A stretch of 39,275 nt of DNA from positions 22,973 to 62,247 of the forward strand of contig NZ_JH815597.1 of the NCBI RefSeq assembly GCF_000298075.1, in the 5' to 3' direction. The notes below the pieces were generated by a model that had not been told where the DNA came from, did no database searches, and saw only the letters and a program-made list of their open reading frames with translations. Below, piece by piece: positions 26,797 through 39,275 of this stretch. Made by a program: the position numbers and the translations under genes. The first letter of the stretch is position 1. Every line of letters starts with the position of its first letter. Source of the stretch: Staphylococcus massiliensis CCUG 55927. GTDB taxonomy: Bacteria; Bacillota; Bacilli; Staphylococcales; Staphylococcaceae.

Positions 26797-28038
26797 ATGT
26801 CATTTATTGAAAAACAAGATAAGGCAGTATACGACGCTATTCAAGACGAGTTTAATCGCCAAAACAATAACATTGAATTAATCGCATCAGAAAACTTTGT
26901 ATCAGAAGCAGTAATGGAAGCACAAGGTTCAGTAATGACAAACAAGTACGCAGAAGGTTATCCTAAACGTCGTTACTATGGTGGTTGTGAATTTGTTGAC
27001 GTTACAGAACAATTAGCGATTGACCGTGCTAAAGAATTATTCGGTGCAGAACATGCTAACGTACAACCACATTCAGGTTCTCAAGCGAACATGGCTGTAT
27101 ATTTAACTGCTCTAGAACAAGGTGACACGGTATTAGGTATGAACCTAAGCCATGGTGGTCACTTAACACACGGCGCTAAAGTGAACTTCAGTGGTAAAAT
27201 GTTCAACTTCGTAGAGTACGGTGTTGATAAAGAAGGTGAAAGAATCGACTACGATGAAGTGTTACGTGTAGCTAAAGAAGAACAACCTAAACTAATTGTA
27301 GCAGGTGCTTCAGCTTACCCACGTGAAATTGACTTCAAGAAATTTAAAGAAATCGCGGATGAAGTTGGCGCTAAATTCATGGTAGACATGGCACACATCG
27401 CTGGTTTAATTGCTGCAGGTTTACACCAAAATCCAGTAGAATATGCAGACTTCGTTACAACTACTACACATAAAACTTTACGCGGTCCTCGTGGCGGTAT
27501 GATTTTATGTAAAGAAGAATATAAAAAGCAAATTGATAAAACAATCTTCCCAGGTATCCAAGGTGGACCTTTAGAGCATGTAATTGCTGCTAAAGCAATC
27601 GCATTTGGTGAAGCTTTAAAACCTGAATTTAAAGATTACCAAGAACAAGTTATCAAAAATGCTAAGGCATTAGCTGAAACGCTAGCTGAGGAAGGTTTCC
27701 GAATCGTATCTGGCGGCACAGATAACCACTTAGTTGCAGTTGATGTTAAAGGCTCTGTAGGTTTAACTGGTAAAGTTGCTGAAGAGACTTTAGATGAAAT
27801 CGGTATTACTTGTAACAAGAATGCCATTCCTTTCGACCAAGAAAAACCATTCGTTACAAGCGGTATCCGTCTAGGTACACCAGCTGCTACAACTAGAGGA
27901 TTTGATGAGGAAGCATTCAGAGAAGTTGCTAAAATCATGAGCCTTGTATTAAAAAATCATGAAGATGAAGCAAAACTTAAAGAAGGCGAAGAACGTGTAA
28001 GAAAACTTACGCAAAAATTCCCTCTATACACAAAATAA
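26797..28038 (+). CDS. glyA: Serine hydroxymethyltransferase
   Basis: GlyA interconverts serine and glycine with tetrahydrofolate and supplies one-carbon units. The 413-residue PLP enzyme shows [13 protein letters not shown] near residue 25, [18 protein letters not shown] near 50, [13 protein letters not shown] near 90, VDMAHIAGL near 198 and [14 protein letters not shown] with the PLP lysine K226. I chose ATG 26797 with GAGGAG seven bases before it; a GTG at 26782 would add five residues without a ribosome site. It is followed after 15 bases by upp, so glycine/folate and uracil salvage genes share a transcript. Confidence 0.97.
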   Translation: MSFIEKQDKAVYDAIQDEFNRQNNNIELIASENFVSEAVMEAQGSVMTNKYAEGYPKRRYYGGCEFVDVTEQLAIDRAKELFGAEHANVQPHSGSQANMAVYLTALEQGDTVLGMNLSHGGHLTHGAKVNFSGKMFNFVEYGVDKEGERIDYDEVLRVAKEEQPKLIVAGASAYPREIDFKKFKEIADEVGAKFMVDMAHIAGLIAAGLHQNPVEYADFVTTTTHKTLRGPRGGMILCKEEYKKQIDKTIFPGIQGGPLEHVIAAKAIAFGEALKPEFKDYQEQVIKNAKALAETLAEEGFRIVSGGTDNHLVAVDVKGSVGLTGKVAEETLDEIGITCNKNAIPFDQEKPFVTSGIRLGTPAATTRGFDEEAFREVAKIMSLVLKNHEDEAKLKEGEERVRKLTQKFPLYTK

Positions 28039-28053
28039 TCCGGAGGCATCATT

Positions 28054-28683
28054 ATGGGAAAAGTTCATGTATTTGACCATCCATTAATTCAACACAAATT
28101 AAGTTACATTAGAGATGTAAGTACAGGTACGAAAGAGTTCAGAGAGCTTGTTGATGAAGTAGGCATGCTCATGGCCTATGAAGTTACACGTGATTTAGAA
28201 TTACAAGATGTTGAAATTGAAACACCTGTAACTAAAATGACAGCTAAACGTTTATCAGGTAAAAAGCTTGCTTTCGTACCAATTCTAAGAGCTGGGCTTG
28301 GTATGACTCAAGGTATCTTAAACCTTGTGCCAGCAGCGCGTATTGGACATGTAGGTTTATATAGAGATCCTAAAACTTTACAAGCTGTCGAATACTTTGT
28401 GAAATTACCACAAGACATCGAAGAACGTGAAATCATTGTAGTAGACCCTATGCTTGCAACAGGTGCCTCAGCAATCGAAGCAATTAATTCGCTTAAAAAA
28501 CGAGGTGCTAAACACATTCGATTCATGTGTCTGATTGCTGCTCCAGAAGGCGTTGAAAAAATGAAACAAGCACATGAAGATGTGGATATTTACATTGCGG
28601 CACTTGATGAAAAATTAGACGATCATGCTTATATCACACCTGGTTTAGGTGATGCAGGAGATCGTTTATTTGGAACAAAATAA
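28054..28683 (+). CDS. upp: Uracil phosphoribosyltransferase
   Basis: Upp joins uracil to PRPP to form UMP, so it reuses uracil released by nucleoside phosphorylases such as Pdp. The 209-residue protein has [14 protein letters not shown] near residue 75, the PRPP loop [12 protein letters not shown] near 128-139 and the uracil-binding C-terminus [23 protein letters not shown] precedes ATG 28054. It lies between glyA and mnaA with short gaps. Confidence 0.97.
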   Translation: MGKVHVFDHPLIQHKLSYIRDVSTGTKEFRELVDEVGMLMAYEVTRDLELQDVEIETPVTKMTAKRLSGKKLAFVPILRAGLGMTQGILNLVPAARIGHVGLYRDPKTLQAVEYFVKLPQDIEEREIIVVDPMLATGASAIEAINSLKKRGAKHIRFMCLIAAPEGVEKMKQAHEDVDIYIAALDEKLDDHAYITPGLGDAGDRLFGTK

Positions 28684-28705
28684 AGTTAATTAAGGAGCCT
28701 ATGTT

Positions 28706-29842
28706 ATGAAGAAAATAATGACTATCTTTGGGACAAGACCTGAAGCGATCAAAATGGCACCACTTGTTTTACAACTAAAAAAAGATGAACAATTAGAGCC
28801 TATCGTTGTTGTGACAGCACAGCATCGTGAAATGTTAGATTCAGTACTTGAAACTTTTGATATCACACCTGATTATGACTTAGATGTTATGCAACCAGGT
28901 CAAACGTTATCTCAAGTTACATCAAAAGTATTGAATGGTTTAGAAGAAGTCATTCAAGAAGCTAAACCAGACATGATTCTTGTTCATGGTGATACGACAA
29001 CTACTTTTGCTGGCGGCTTAGCTGCTTTTTATAACGAAGTAAGTATCGGTCACGTTGAAGCTGGTTTAAGAACATGGAATAAATATTCACCATTCCCAGA
29101 AGAAATGAACCGTCAAATGACAGGTATTATGGCGGATTTACATTTCGCACCTACAGATAAATCAGAACAAAACTTACTAAATGAAAACAAACCTCAGGAA
29201 TCTGTAGTGATTACAGGTAACACAGCAATTGATGCGATGAATACAACTGTTAGAGACTCATACAAGTCAGAAATCATCGATAAACATGAAGATAAACGTA
29301 TCATCTTGTTAACAGCGCATCGTCGTGAAAACCTTGGTGAACCTATGGAAAATATTTTTAAAGCGGTTAGACGCATCGTTGAAGAAGAAGAGGATACTGT
29401 AGTCGTTTATCCTATGCATAAAAATCCTAAAGTACGTGAGATTGCGAAACGTCATTTAGATGATCACGATCGTATCGAACTTATCGAACCGCTAGAAGTT
29501 ATTGACTTCCATAACTTCGCACATCAAGCACACCTTATTCTTACAGATTCTGGTGGTGTTCAAGAAGAAGCGCCTTCTTTAGGTAAGCCTGTTTTAGTAC
29601 TTCGTGATACTACAGAGCGCCCTGAAGGTGTAGAAGCTGGGACATTGAAGCTTGCTGGTACCGATGAAGAGGATGTGTATCGACTTACGAAAGAACTCTT
29701 AAACGATCAAGAGTTATATAAACGTATGAGTATTGCACAAAATCCATATGGTGACGGAAAAGCATCAGAACGAATTTGTGAAAATATTAAGTTTTATTAC
29801 AATCTAATTTCTGAAAAGCCAGCACCATTCAAGGCAGAATAG
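28706..29842 (+). CDS. mnaA: UDP-N-acetylglucosamine 2-epimerase (non-hydrolysing)
   Basis: MnaA converts UDP-GlcNAc to UDP-ManNAc, needed for the linkage unit of wall teichoic acid and for some capsules. The 378-residue GT-B-fold protein shows TIFGTRPEAIKMAPL near residue 6, LVHGDTTTTFAG near 92 with a catalytic Asp, HVEAGLRTWNKYSPFPEEMNRQ split over about 113-134 with the two catalytic Glu, LLTAHRRENLGE near 205 with the catalytic His, and DSGGVQEEAPSLGKPVLVLR near 280. AAGGAG precedes ATG 28706. It is last in the glyA-upp-mnaA run and lies just before the atp promoter region. Confidence 0.95.
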   Translation: MKKIMTIFGTRPEAIKMAPLVLQLKKDEQLEPIVVVTAQHREMLDSVLETFDITPDYDLDVMQPGQTLSQVTSKVLNGLEEVIQEAKPDMILVHGDTTTTFAGGLAAFYNEVSIGHVEAGLRTWNKYSPFPEEMNRQMTGIMADLHFAPTDKSEQNLLNENKPQESVVITGNTAIDAMNTTVRDSYKSEIIDKHEDKRIILLTAHRRENLGEPMENIFKAVRRIVEEEEDTVVVYPMHKNPKVREIAKRHLDDHDRIELIEPLEVIDFHNFAHQAHLILTDSGGVQEEAPSLGKPVLVLRDTTERPEGVEAGTLKLAGTDEEDVYRLTKELLNDQELYKRMSIAQNPYGDGKASERICENIKFYYNLISEKPAPFKAE

Positions 29843-29848
29843 CTCGAA

Positions 29849-29940
29849 GGTATAATTGTGTCAATTTTGTGAACGAAAGATTGCGATTCGTTAACCGTTT
29901 TCTTGATTGAATTGACACAATTTATACCCTATATTATTAT
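29849..29940 (+). promoter_or_regulatory. atp operon promoter inside a long inverted repeat
   Basis: GGTATAATTGTGTCAATT (29849-29866) is the inverted copy of AATTGACACAATTTATACC (29910-29928), with one extra base. A second imperfect stem, GTGAACGAA/TTCGTTAAC, lies in the loop. The right arm supplies a perfect -35 TTGACA (29912-29917), with TATTAT (29935-29940) 17 bases on. The left arm, read on the minus strand, gives TTGACA (29864-29859) and TATTCT (29841-29836), also 17 bases apart, pointing into mnaA. Confidence 0.7.
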
Positions 29941-30000
29941 GAAAATTGTATGAATGGAACGGCTTTCATAAATTTGTCTAACATGAGAAAAGAGGCGCTT

Positions 30001-31111
<1,111 letters not shown>

Positions 31112-31158
31112 TTATAAAAATTTGATTAATAATATATAAATAATTTAGGAGGATTTAA

Positions 31159-31377
<219 letters not shown>

Positions 31378-31395
31378 TAGTAGTTTGACTTTAAA

Positions 31396-31422
31396 GGCGA
31401 AGTCTTCAAAAGGGCTTTCGCC
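31396..31422 (+). promoter_or_regulatory. Intercistronic hairpin between atpE and atpF
   Basis: GGCGAA (31396-31401) pairs with TTCGCC (31417-31422). No T-run follows directly, so it may act as an RNA-stability element rather than a terminator. Confidence 0.45.
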
Positions 31423-31473
31423 GTTCATTTTATGTAGATTGATACAATTTGATGAAAGGAGTGTACATAAACA

Positions 31474-31992
31474 GTGAATGCCAATTTATTCGTTCTTGGT
31501 GCAGCACAAGGTGGGGTACCATTCGGAACAGCTTTAGTTACGCTCATAACATTTATCATCTTACTTTTACTTCTTAAAAAGTATGCATGGGGACCATTAA
31601 AAAGTGTAATGGATGAACGTGAGCGTTCAATTAATAAAGATATTGACGATGCTGAACAAGCAAAAATTAATGCGCAAAAATTAGAAGAAGAAAACAAAGA
31701 AACACTTAAAAAGACACAAGATGAGGTTCACAGAATCTTAGAAGACGCGAAACAACAAGCTCGTAAACAACAAGAGGACATTATTCATGAAGCAAATGTT
31801 CGAGCTAACGGCATGATTGAAACTGCTCAAAGTGAAATCAACATGCAAAAAGAACGTGCATTATCTGATATTAACAACCAAGTATCTGAGCTATCTGTTT
31901 TAATAGCTTCTAAAGTTCTTCATAAAGAAATTTCAGAAAAAGATCAAAAAGCGTTAGTTGAGAAGTATATTAAAGAGGTAGGCGATAAGTAA
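31474..31992 (+). CDS. atpF: ATP synthase Fo subunit b
   Basis: Subunit b is the peripheral stalk joining Fo to F1. The 172-residue protein has one N-terminal membrane helix (about 15-37; [18 protein letters not shown]) and then a long charged coiled coil rich in Lys, Glu and Gln, with [19 protein letters not shown] near the C-terminus for contact with delta. Translation must begin at GTG 31474, because an in-frame stop lies just upstream (31468-31470); the AAAGGAG ribosome site is at the long distance of about 12 bases. The stop codon overlaps the atpH start in TAATG. Confidence 0.96.
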   Translation: MNANLFVLGAAQGGVPFGTALVTLITFIILLLLLKKYAWGPLKSVMDERERSINKDIDDAEQAKINAQKLEEENKETLKKTQDEVHRILEDAKQQARKQQEDIIHEANVRANGMIETAQSEINMQKERALSDINNQVSELSVLIASKVLHKEISEKDQKALVEKYIKEVGDK

Positions 31993-32531
31993 TGGCCAAG
32001 GTTGCTCAGAAATATGCTCAAGCACTTTTTGAGGTAGCAGAAAAGAACGATGCTATTGACGAAGTGTACGAAGCGTTTAGAGAAGTTTACAGAGGTACTC
32101 ATGACGATATCTCTTTCTTTAGAAAGATTGATTTAGAACCAAAATTAACAGCAAGTGATAGACAAAAGATGATCAATGAAATTTTTAAAGACGTTAATGT
32201 ATATGTACATAATATGTTAATGGTTGTTTCAAATCATCGTCATCTGGCATTAATTCCAGATATTTATGTAGCTTTCGAACAAGAATACAATGCAGCTCAT
32301 CAGCAAGAACGTGCAGTGATTGAATCTGTGTATCCTTTATCTGATGACGAAATCGATGAAATCGGTAAAGCATTACTCGTTCGTACTGGTTTAAAGAAAC
32401 TTATCTTAAGCAACGATGTTAACCCATCATTAATCGGTGGTGTTCGAGTTAAGATTGGAACAAAAGTCTTTGACGGTACAGTTCAAAATGACTTAGCAAA
32501 TTTAGAAAAATCAATTAATAGAGCCAATTAA
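31992..32531 (+). CDS. atpH: ATP synthase F1 subunit delta
   Basis: Delta clamps the b stalk to the top of the alpha/beta hexamer. The 179-residue protein opens with VAQKYAQALFEVAEKN and has the six-helix N-domain (about 1-105). The C-terminal domain ends with the family signature NPSLIGGVRVKIGTKVFDGT near 150-170. It begins within the atpF stop codon, so it is translationally coupled. Confidence 0.96.
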   Translation: MAKVAQKYAQALFEVAEKNDAIDEVYEAFREVYRGTHDDISFFRKIDLEPKLTASDRQKMINEIFKDVNVYVHNMLMVVSNHRHLALIPDIYVAFEQEYNAAHQQERAVIESVYPLSDDEIDEIGKALLVRTGLKKLILSNDVNPSLIGGVRVKIGTKVFDGTVQNDLANLEKSINRAN

Positions 32532-32552
32532 GAATAAAGAGGAGTGACATAG

Positions 32553-34061
<1,509 letters not shown>

Positions 34062-34091
34062 ATCTTAGTTTAATAAAAAGGTGGTGAGATA

Positions 34092-36396
<2,305 letters not shown>

Positions 36397-36416
36397 ACAA
36401 TTAGGAGGCATGGATA

Positions 36417-36821
36417 ATGAATACATTAACCCTTGAAATCGTAACTCCTAATGGATCGGTTTATCAAAAAGAAAATGTTGAACTTGCAGTACTTCAAACG
36501 ACTGCAGGCGAGATGGGTGTCATGCATGGACATATTCCAACAGTGACACCGCTTAGGGTAGGTCACATTAAAGTTAACTTTGATAACGATTCGGACTTTA
36601 TAGCTGTCACAGAAGGCTTTGCCGAAATTAGACGCGATAAAGTCAACATCCTTGTTCAAACAGCTGAAACTGCTGATGAAATTGATGTTGAACGCGCTAA
36701 GTCAGCTAAACAACGTGCAACATTCTATTTAGACGGTGATAAAGCCGATACGGATATTAACCGTGCTCAACGTGCTTTAGAACGTGCGAATAATCGTATT
36801 GAAGTTGCTAAATTTAAATAA
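36417..36821 (+). CDS. atpC: ATP synthase F1 subunit epsilon
   Basis: Epsilon joins the rotor and can brake ATP hydrolysis. The 134-residue protein has the N-terminal beta sandwich (about 1-85; EMGVMHGHIPTVTPLRVG near 34-51) and two C-terminal helices (about 90-134; DVERAKSAKQRA, INRAQRALERANNRI). AGGAGG (36403-36408) lies eight bases before ATG 36417. An ATG at 36410 is out of frame. The operon ends at the strong terminator that follows. Confidence 0.96.
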   Translation: MNTLTLEIVTPNGSVYQKENVELAVLQTTAGEMGVMHGHIPTVTPLRVGHIKVNFDNDSDFIAVTEGFAEIRRDKVNILVQTAETADEIDVERAKSAKQRATFYLDGDKADTDINRAQRALERANNRIEVAKFK

Positions 36822-36830
36822 TTGACTATT

Positions 36831-36867
36831 AAAAAGGTTTGGATGTAACTCATCCAAACCTTTTTTT
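36831..36867 (+). terminator. Intrinsic terminator of the atp operon
   Basis: A perfect 15-bp stem (36831-36845 with 36851-36865), with TAACT as loop, runs into seven T ending at 36867. Confidence 0.95.
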
Positions 36868-36962
36868 GAGTTATTTTCATAATCGTTTATTAAAGATAAG
36901 GCGAAATGTCATTTAAACAGTAATATTTTTAATTTTGAAGCATAAAATATATCATTTAGCGC

Positions 36963-36968
36963 TATAAT
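36963..36968 (+). promoter_or_regulatory. -10 box upstream of the DUF1146 gene
   Basis: TATAAT at 36963-36968 is well placed, but the nearest -35-like TTGAAG (36935-36940) is 22 bases away, so the promoter is tentative. Confidence 0.4.
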
Positions 36969-37011
36969 CGTGTAAAATGAGAAACAGAAAATCTGTTAAG
37001 GAGTGCAAAAT

Positions 37012-37242
37012 ATGGCGTATTTAGGGCAATATGCATTAATCAGTTTAGTAATGCATGTCATTTGTATATGTATAGCGTATTGGGCACTGCATGCGATTAG
37101 GCTTGACCAATGGTTTAAAAAAGGTTACAATGCACAGATTCAAGTATGTATGATATTTATAGCAATACTACTAGGTACTAGTGTAAGTAATTTTATAGTG
37201 GATTTACTCAAGTATTCATCTCAAATACAGCACCTTTTTTAA
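37012..37242 (+). CDS. DUF1146 family membrane protein (YwzB-like)
   Basis: The 76-residue protein has two membrane helices (about 8-28 and 46-66) separated by the short basic stretch ALHAIRLDQWFKKGYNAQIQ. That layout and the ending GTSVSNFIVDLLKYS fit the DUF1146/YwzB family, which is regularly found between atpC and murA in Bacillota; function unknown. ATG 37012 is favoured over 37003 because AAGGAG (36998-37003) then stands eight bases before it. It probably shares a transcript with murA, which begins 109 bases on. Confidence 0.85.
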   Translation: MAYLGQYALISLVMHVICICIAYWALHAIRLDQWFKKGYNAQIQVCMIFIAILLGTSVSNFIVDLLKYSSQIQHLF

Positions 37243-37350
37243 GTGGCTTTTGAAATGAAGAATAAATGAAATTTACATAAATTTAGAACATACTTATTTC
37301 TTTAACAGATATAGAAAAACGAATGAGAAGTAATAAGTGGAGGCATAAAT

Positions 37351-38616
37351 ATGGATAGAATAGTTATTAAAGGCGGAAATAAATTAGAAGGTAGTGTTAA
37401 AGTAGAGGGCGCTAAGAATGCCGTACTACCTGTTCTAACTGCCTCATTATTAGCGAGCAAAGGTGAAAGTAAGTTACTAAATGTACCTGAGCTTAGCGAC
37501 GTTACGACGATCAATAACGTACTTAAAACGTTAAATGCATCAGTATATTATGATGTGAAGAATAAATCAGTAGAAGTAGATGCTACGCATAAACTTAATG
37601 AAGAAGCACCTTATGAATATGTAAGTAAAATGCGTGCAAGTATCCTAGTTATGGGTCCTTTATTAGCGCGTTTAGGATATGCGAAAGTAGCATTACCAGG
37701 TGGTTGTGCAATCGGTACACGCCCAATTGAACAACATATTAAGGGATTTGAAGCGCTAGGTGCTGATATTCATCAAGAAGGCGGCTTCATCTTTGCTGAA
37801 GCGAAGGACGGTCTAATCGGAACTGACATTCACTTTGACTTCCCAAGTGTAGGCGCGACACAAAACATTATTATGGCTGCTTCTTTAGCAAAAGGCAAAA
37901 CAGTTCTTGAAAACGCTGCTCGTGAGCCAGAAATTGTTGACTTAGCTAATTATATTAACGAAATGGGCGGTAATATATCTGGAGCAGGCACGAATACGAT
38001 TATTATTAACGGCGTTGAAGAATTAACAGGCGTTACACACTCTATCATTCCTGACCGTATTGAAGCTGGTACGCTCATGATTGCTGCAGCGATCACACGA
38101 GGAGATGTACTCGTACAAGGCGCGATTAGAGAGCACATGACAAGCCTAGTTTATAAATTAGAAGAAATGGGCGTTGAATTAGACTTCTTAGATGAAGGTA
38201 TCCGTGTTCGAGCTCAAGATACATTACAACCAGTTGACATTAAGACGTTACCGCACCCTGGCTTCCCTACAGATATGCAATCTCAAATGATGGCATTATT
38301 ATTAACTGCAGAAGGTCATAAAATTATTACTGAAACTGTATTTGAGAACAGATTTATGCATGTTGGAGAATTCCAACGTATGAACGCACGCATTTCCGTA
38401 GAAGGTCGTAGTGCTAAAATTGAAGGACGAAGTGAATTACAAGGTGCTAAAGTGAAAGCAACCGATCTAAGAGCGGCGGCAGCACTTATTTTAGCTGGGT
38501 TAGTTGCTGATGGCGTAACTGAAGTGACGCAATTAAAACATTTAGACCGTGGCTATGTTAACTTACATGGTAAGCTTAGAGACTTAGGTGCTAATATTAA
38601 ACGTGTAAACGATTAA
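37351..38616 (+). CDS. murA: UDP-GlcNAc 1-carboxyvinyltransferase 1 (MurA)
   Basis: This is the main MurA, catalysing the same PEP transfer to UDP-GlcNAc as the copy at 15805. The 421-residue protein has [13 protein letters not shown] near residue 22 and the catalytic, fosfomycin-sensitive cysteine C119 in [13 protein letters not shown]. Further signatures are [14 protein letters not shown] near 231 and [15 protein letters not shown] near 302. GGAGG precedes ATG 37351. It is followed by an epuA-like gene and fabZ, linking wall and lipid precursor supply. Confidence 0.97.
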   Translation: MDRIVIKGGNKLEGSVKVEGAKNAVLPVLTASLLASKGESKLLNVPELSDVTTINNVLKTLNASVYYDVKNKSVEVDATHKLNEEAPYEYVSKMRASILVMGPLLARLGYAKVALPGGCAIGTRPIEQHIKGFEALGADIHQEGGFIFAEAKDGLIGTDIHFDFPSVGATQNIIMAASLAKGKTVLENAAREPEIVDLANYINEMGGNISGAGTNTIIINGVEELTGVTHSIIPDRIEAGTLMIAAAITRGDVLVQGAIREHMTSLVYKLEEMGVELDFLDEGIRVRAQDTLQPVDIKTLPHPGFPTDMQSQMMALLLTAEGHKIITETVFENRFMHVGEFQRMNARISVEGRSAKIEGRSELQGAKVKATDLRAAAALILAGLVADGVTEVTQLKHLDRGYVNLHGKLRDLGANIKRVND

Positions 38617-38634
38617 TTAAAGGGTTGATTGATA

Positions 38635-38814
38635 ATGAAACAGTTCAAGTTATTATGGTCATATGCATCTTTTAAACTACTCATTATTGTAATTCTTATG
38701 GTACTTTTATTTATTGTAGGAATTGCAATAGGTTTTATTATCAATCACCAAAGTATTTCTGATATATTTAATTTTGAAACATGGCATTATTTAATAGAAA
38801 TTCTATTTAAGTAA
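38635..38814 (+). CDS. EpuA-like small membrane protein
   Basis: The 59-residue protein has a short basic N-terminus, one strong membrane helix (about 14-37; [20 protein letters not shown]) and an external tail, [19 protein letters not shown]. The pattern of a helix followed by dVF.p.tWqhi matches the EpuA family, sometimes mislabelled as an RNA polymerase beta subunit because it can be fused to or located near such genes. It shows no polymerase feature. ATG 38635 is chosen over a TTG at 38629. It is 18 bases after murA and 17 before fabZ, so it is co-transcribed with both. Function is unknown. Confidence 0.8.
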   Translation: MKQFKLLWSYASFKLLIIVILMVLLFIVGIAIGFIINHQSISDIFNFETWHYLIEILFK

Positions 38815-38831
38815 TTTCGGAGGTCTCTATT

Positions 38832-39269
38832 ATGGAAACAATTTTCGATTATAATGAAATTAAAAACATTATCCCACACCGTCAACCATTCTTATTAATC
38901 GACAAAGTTGTAGGTTTTGAAGAAGGTCAAAAGTGTGTAGCGATTAAACAAGTATCTGGTAACGAACCTTTCTTCCAAGGTCACTTTCCTGATTACGCTG
39001 TTATGCCTGGTGTATTAATCACTGAAGCATTAGCTCAGACAGGTACGGTAGCACTTTTAAACAATGAACAAAACAAAGGTAAAATTGCATTATTTGCAGG
39101 CATCGATAAATGTCGCTTTAAGAAACAAGTTGTTCCTGGTGATACACTTGAATTAGAAGTTGAAATCACTAAAATGAAAGGGCCTATCGGAAAAGGTAGT
39201 GCTAAAGCTACTGTAGATGGCCAATTAGCTTGTTCATGTGAAATTACGTTCGCATTACAAGATGCATAA
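38832..39269 (+). CDS. fabZ: 3-hydroxyacyl-ACP dehydratase FabZ
   Basis: FabZ removes water from 3-hydroxyacyl-ACP in fatty acid elongation. The 145-residue hot-dog-fold protein has [13 protein letters not shown] at the N-terminus and the active site [20 protein letters not shown], with catalytic H51 and E65. CGGAGG precedes ATG 38832. The stop codon is six bases from the window end, so any terminator or following gene cannot be seen. Confidence 0.97.
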   Translation: METIFDYNEIKNIIPHRQPFLLIDKVVGFEEGQKCVAIKQVSGNEPFFQGHFPDYAVMPGVLITEALAQTGTVALLNNEQNKGKIALFAGIDKCRFKKQVVPGDTLELEVEITKMKGPIGKGSAKATVDGQLACSCEITFALQDA

Positions 39270-39275
39270 TAAAAA

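Noticed and set aside
38635..38814. RNA polymerase beta subunit fragment
   Set aside because: Some EpuA-like proteins carry that label in annotations, but this 59-residue protein is a single membrane helix with a short tail and has no polymerase motif.

Overview
The window is low-GC Gram-positive chromosome. It carries the conserved core of a Staphylococcaceae genome: a type II pantothenate kinase (CoaW), adjacent pyrG, rpoE, fba and murZ genes, rho-rpmE2-tdk-prfA-prmC, glyA-upp-mnaA-atp, and a second murA next to fabZ. Protein lengths and motifs match what I remember of Staphylococcus aureus orthologues, but the proteins differ enough that a relative such as Mammaliicoccus, Macrococcus or a distant Staphylococcus is more likely. 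The genus cannot be fixed from sequence alone.

Layout. (1) 1-4150: nucleoside catabolism. deoD is on the minus strand and diverges from deoC-pdp-deoB on the plus strand. pdp is split by one extra A in a run of seven. (2) 4150-8950: a coupled M20 amidohydrolase/ATP-grasp pair of unknown product, a two-domain DUF2750-like protein, coaW (minus) and a VOC-family protein. (3) 8950-14500: a BCCT osmolyte transporter (minus), a double-GNAT acetyltransferase, rpoE, pyrG with a CTP-sensing attenuator leader, and a DUF2529 gene (minus). (4) 14500-20200: fba, murZ (murA2), an HxlR-type regulator and an aldehyde dehydrogenase, with two non-coding stretches full of repeats. One holds 66-70 bp degenerate tandem repeats (17548-17835). 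The other holds two neighbouring arrays with exactly 40 bp periods (19441-19560 and 19641-19880). (5) 20200-29850: rho, rpmE2, tdk-prfA-prmC, sua5, ptpB, ywlG, glyA, upp, mnaA. (6) 29850-36870: the complete atpIBEFHAGDC operon behind a promoter set in a long inverted repeat. (7) 36870-39269: DUF1146 gene, murA, epuA-like gene, fabZ.

How the genes work together. The deo genes turn nucleosides into bases and deoxyribose phosphate for glycolysis, while upp, tdk and pyrG salvage or make pyrimidine nucleotides. murA, murZ and mnaA supply cell-wall precursors. rpoE, rho, prfA, prmC, sua5 and rpmE2 serve transcription and translation, and the atp genes make the F1Fo ATP synthase.

No phage, insertion sequence, tRNA, rRNA or true CRISPR array was seen. 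The least explained material is the repeat-filled intergenic DNA on both sides of the aldehyde dehydrogenase gene, the C-rich, G-depleted tract before rho, the inverted promoter of the atp operon, and the broken pdp.
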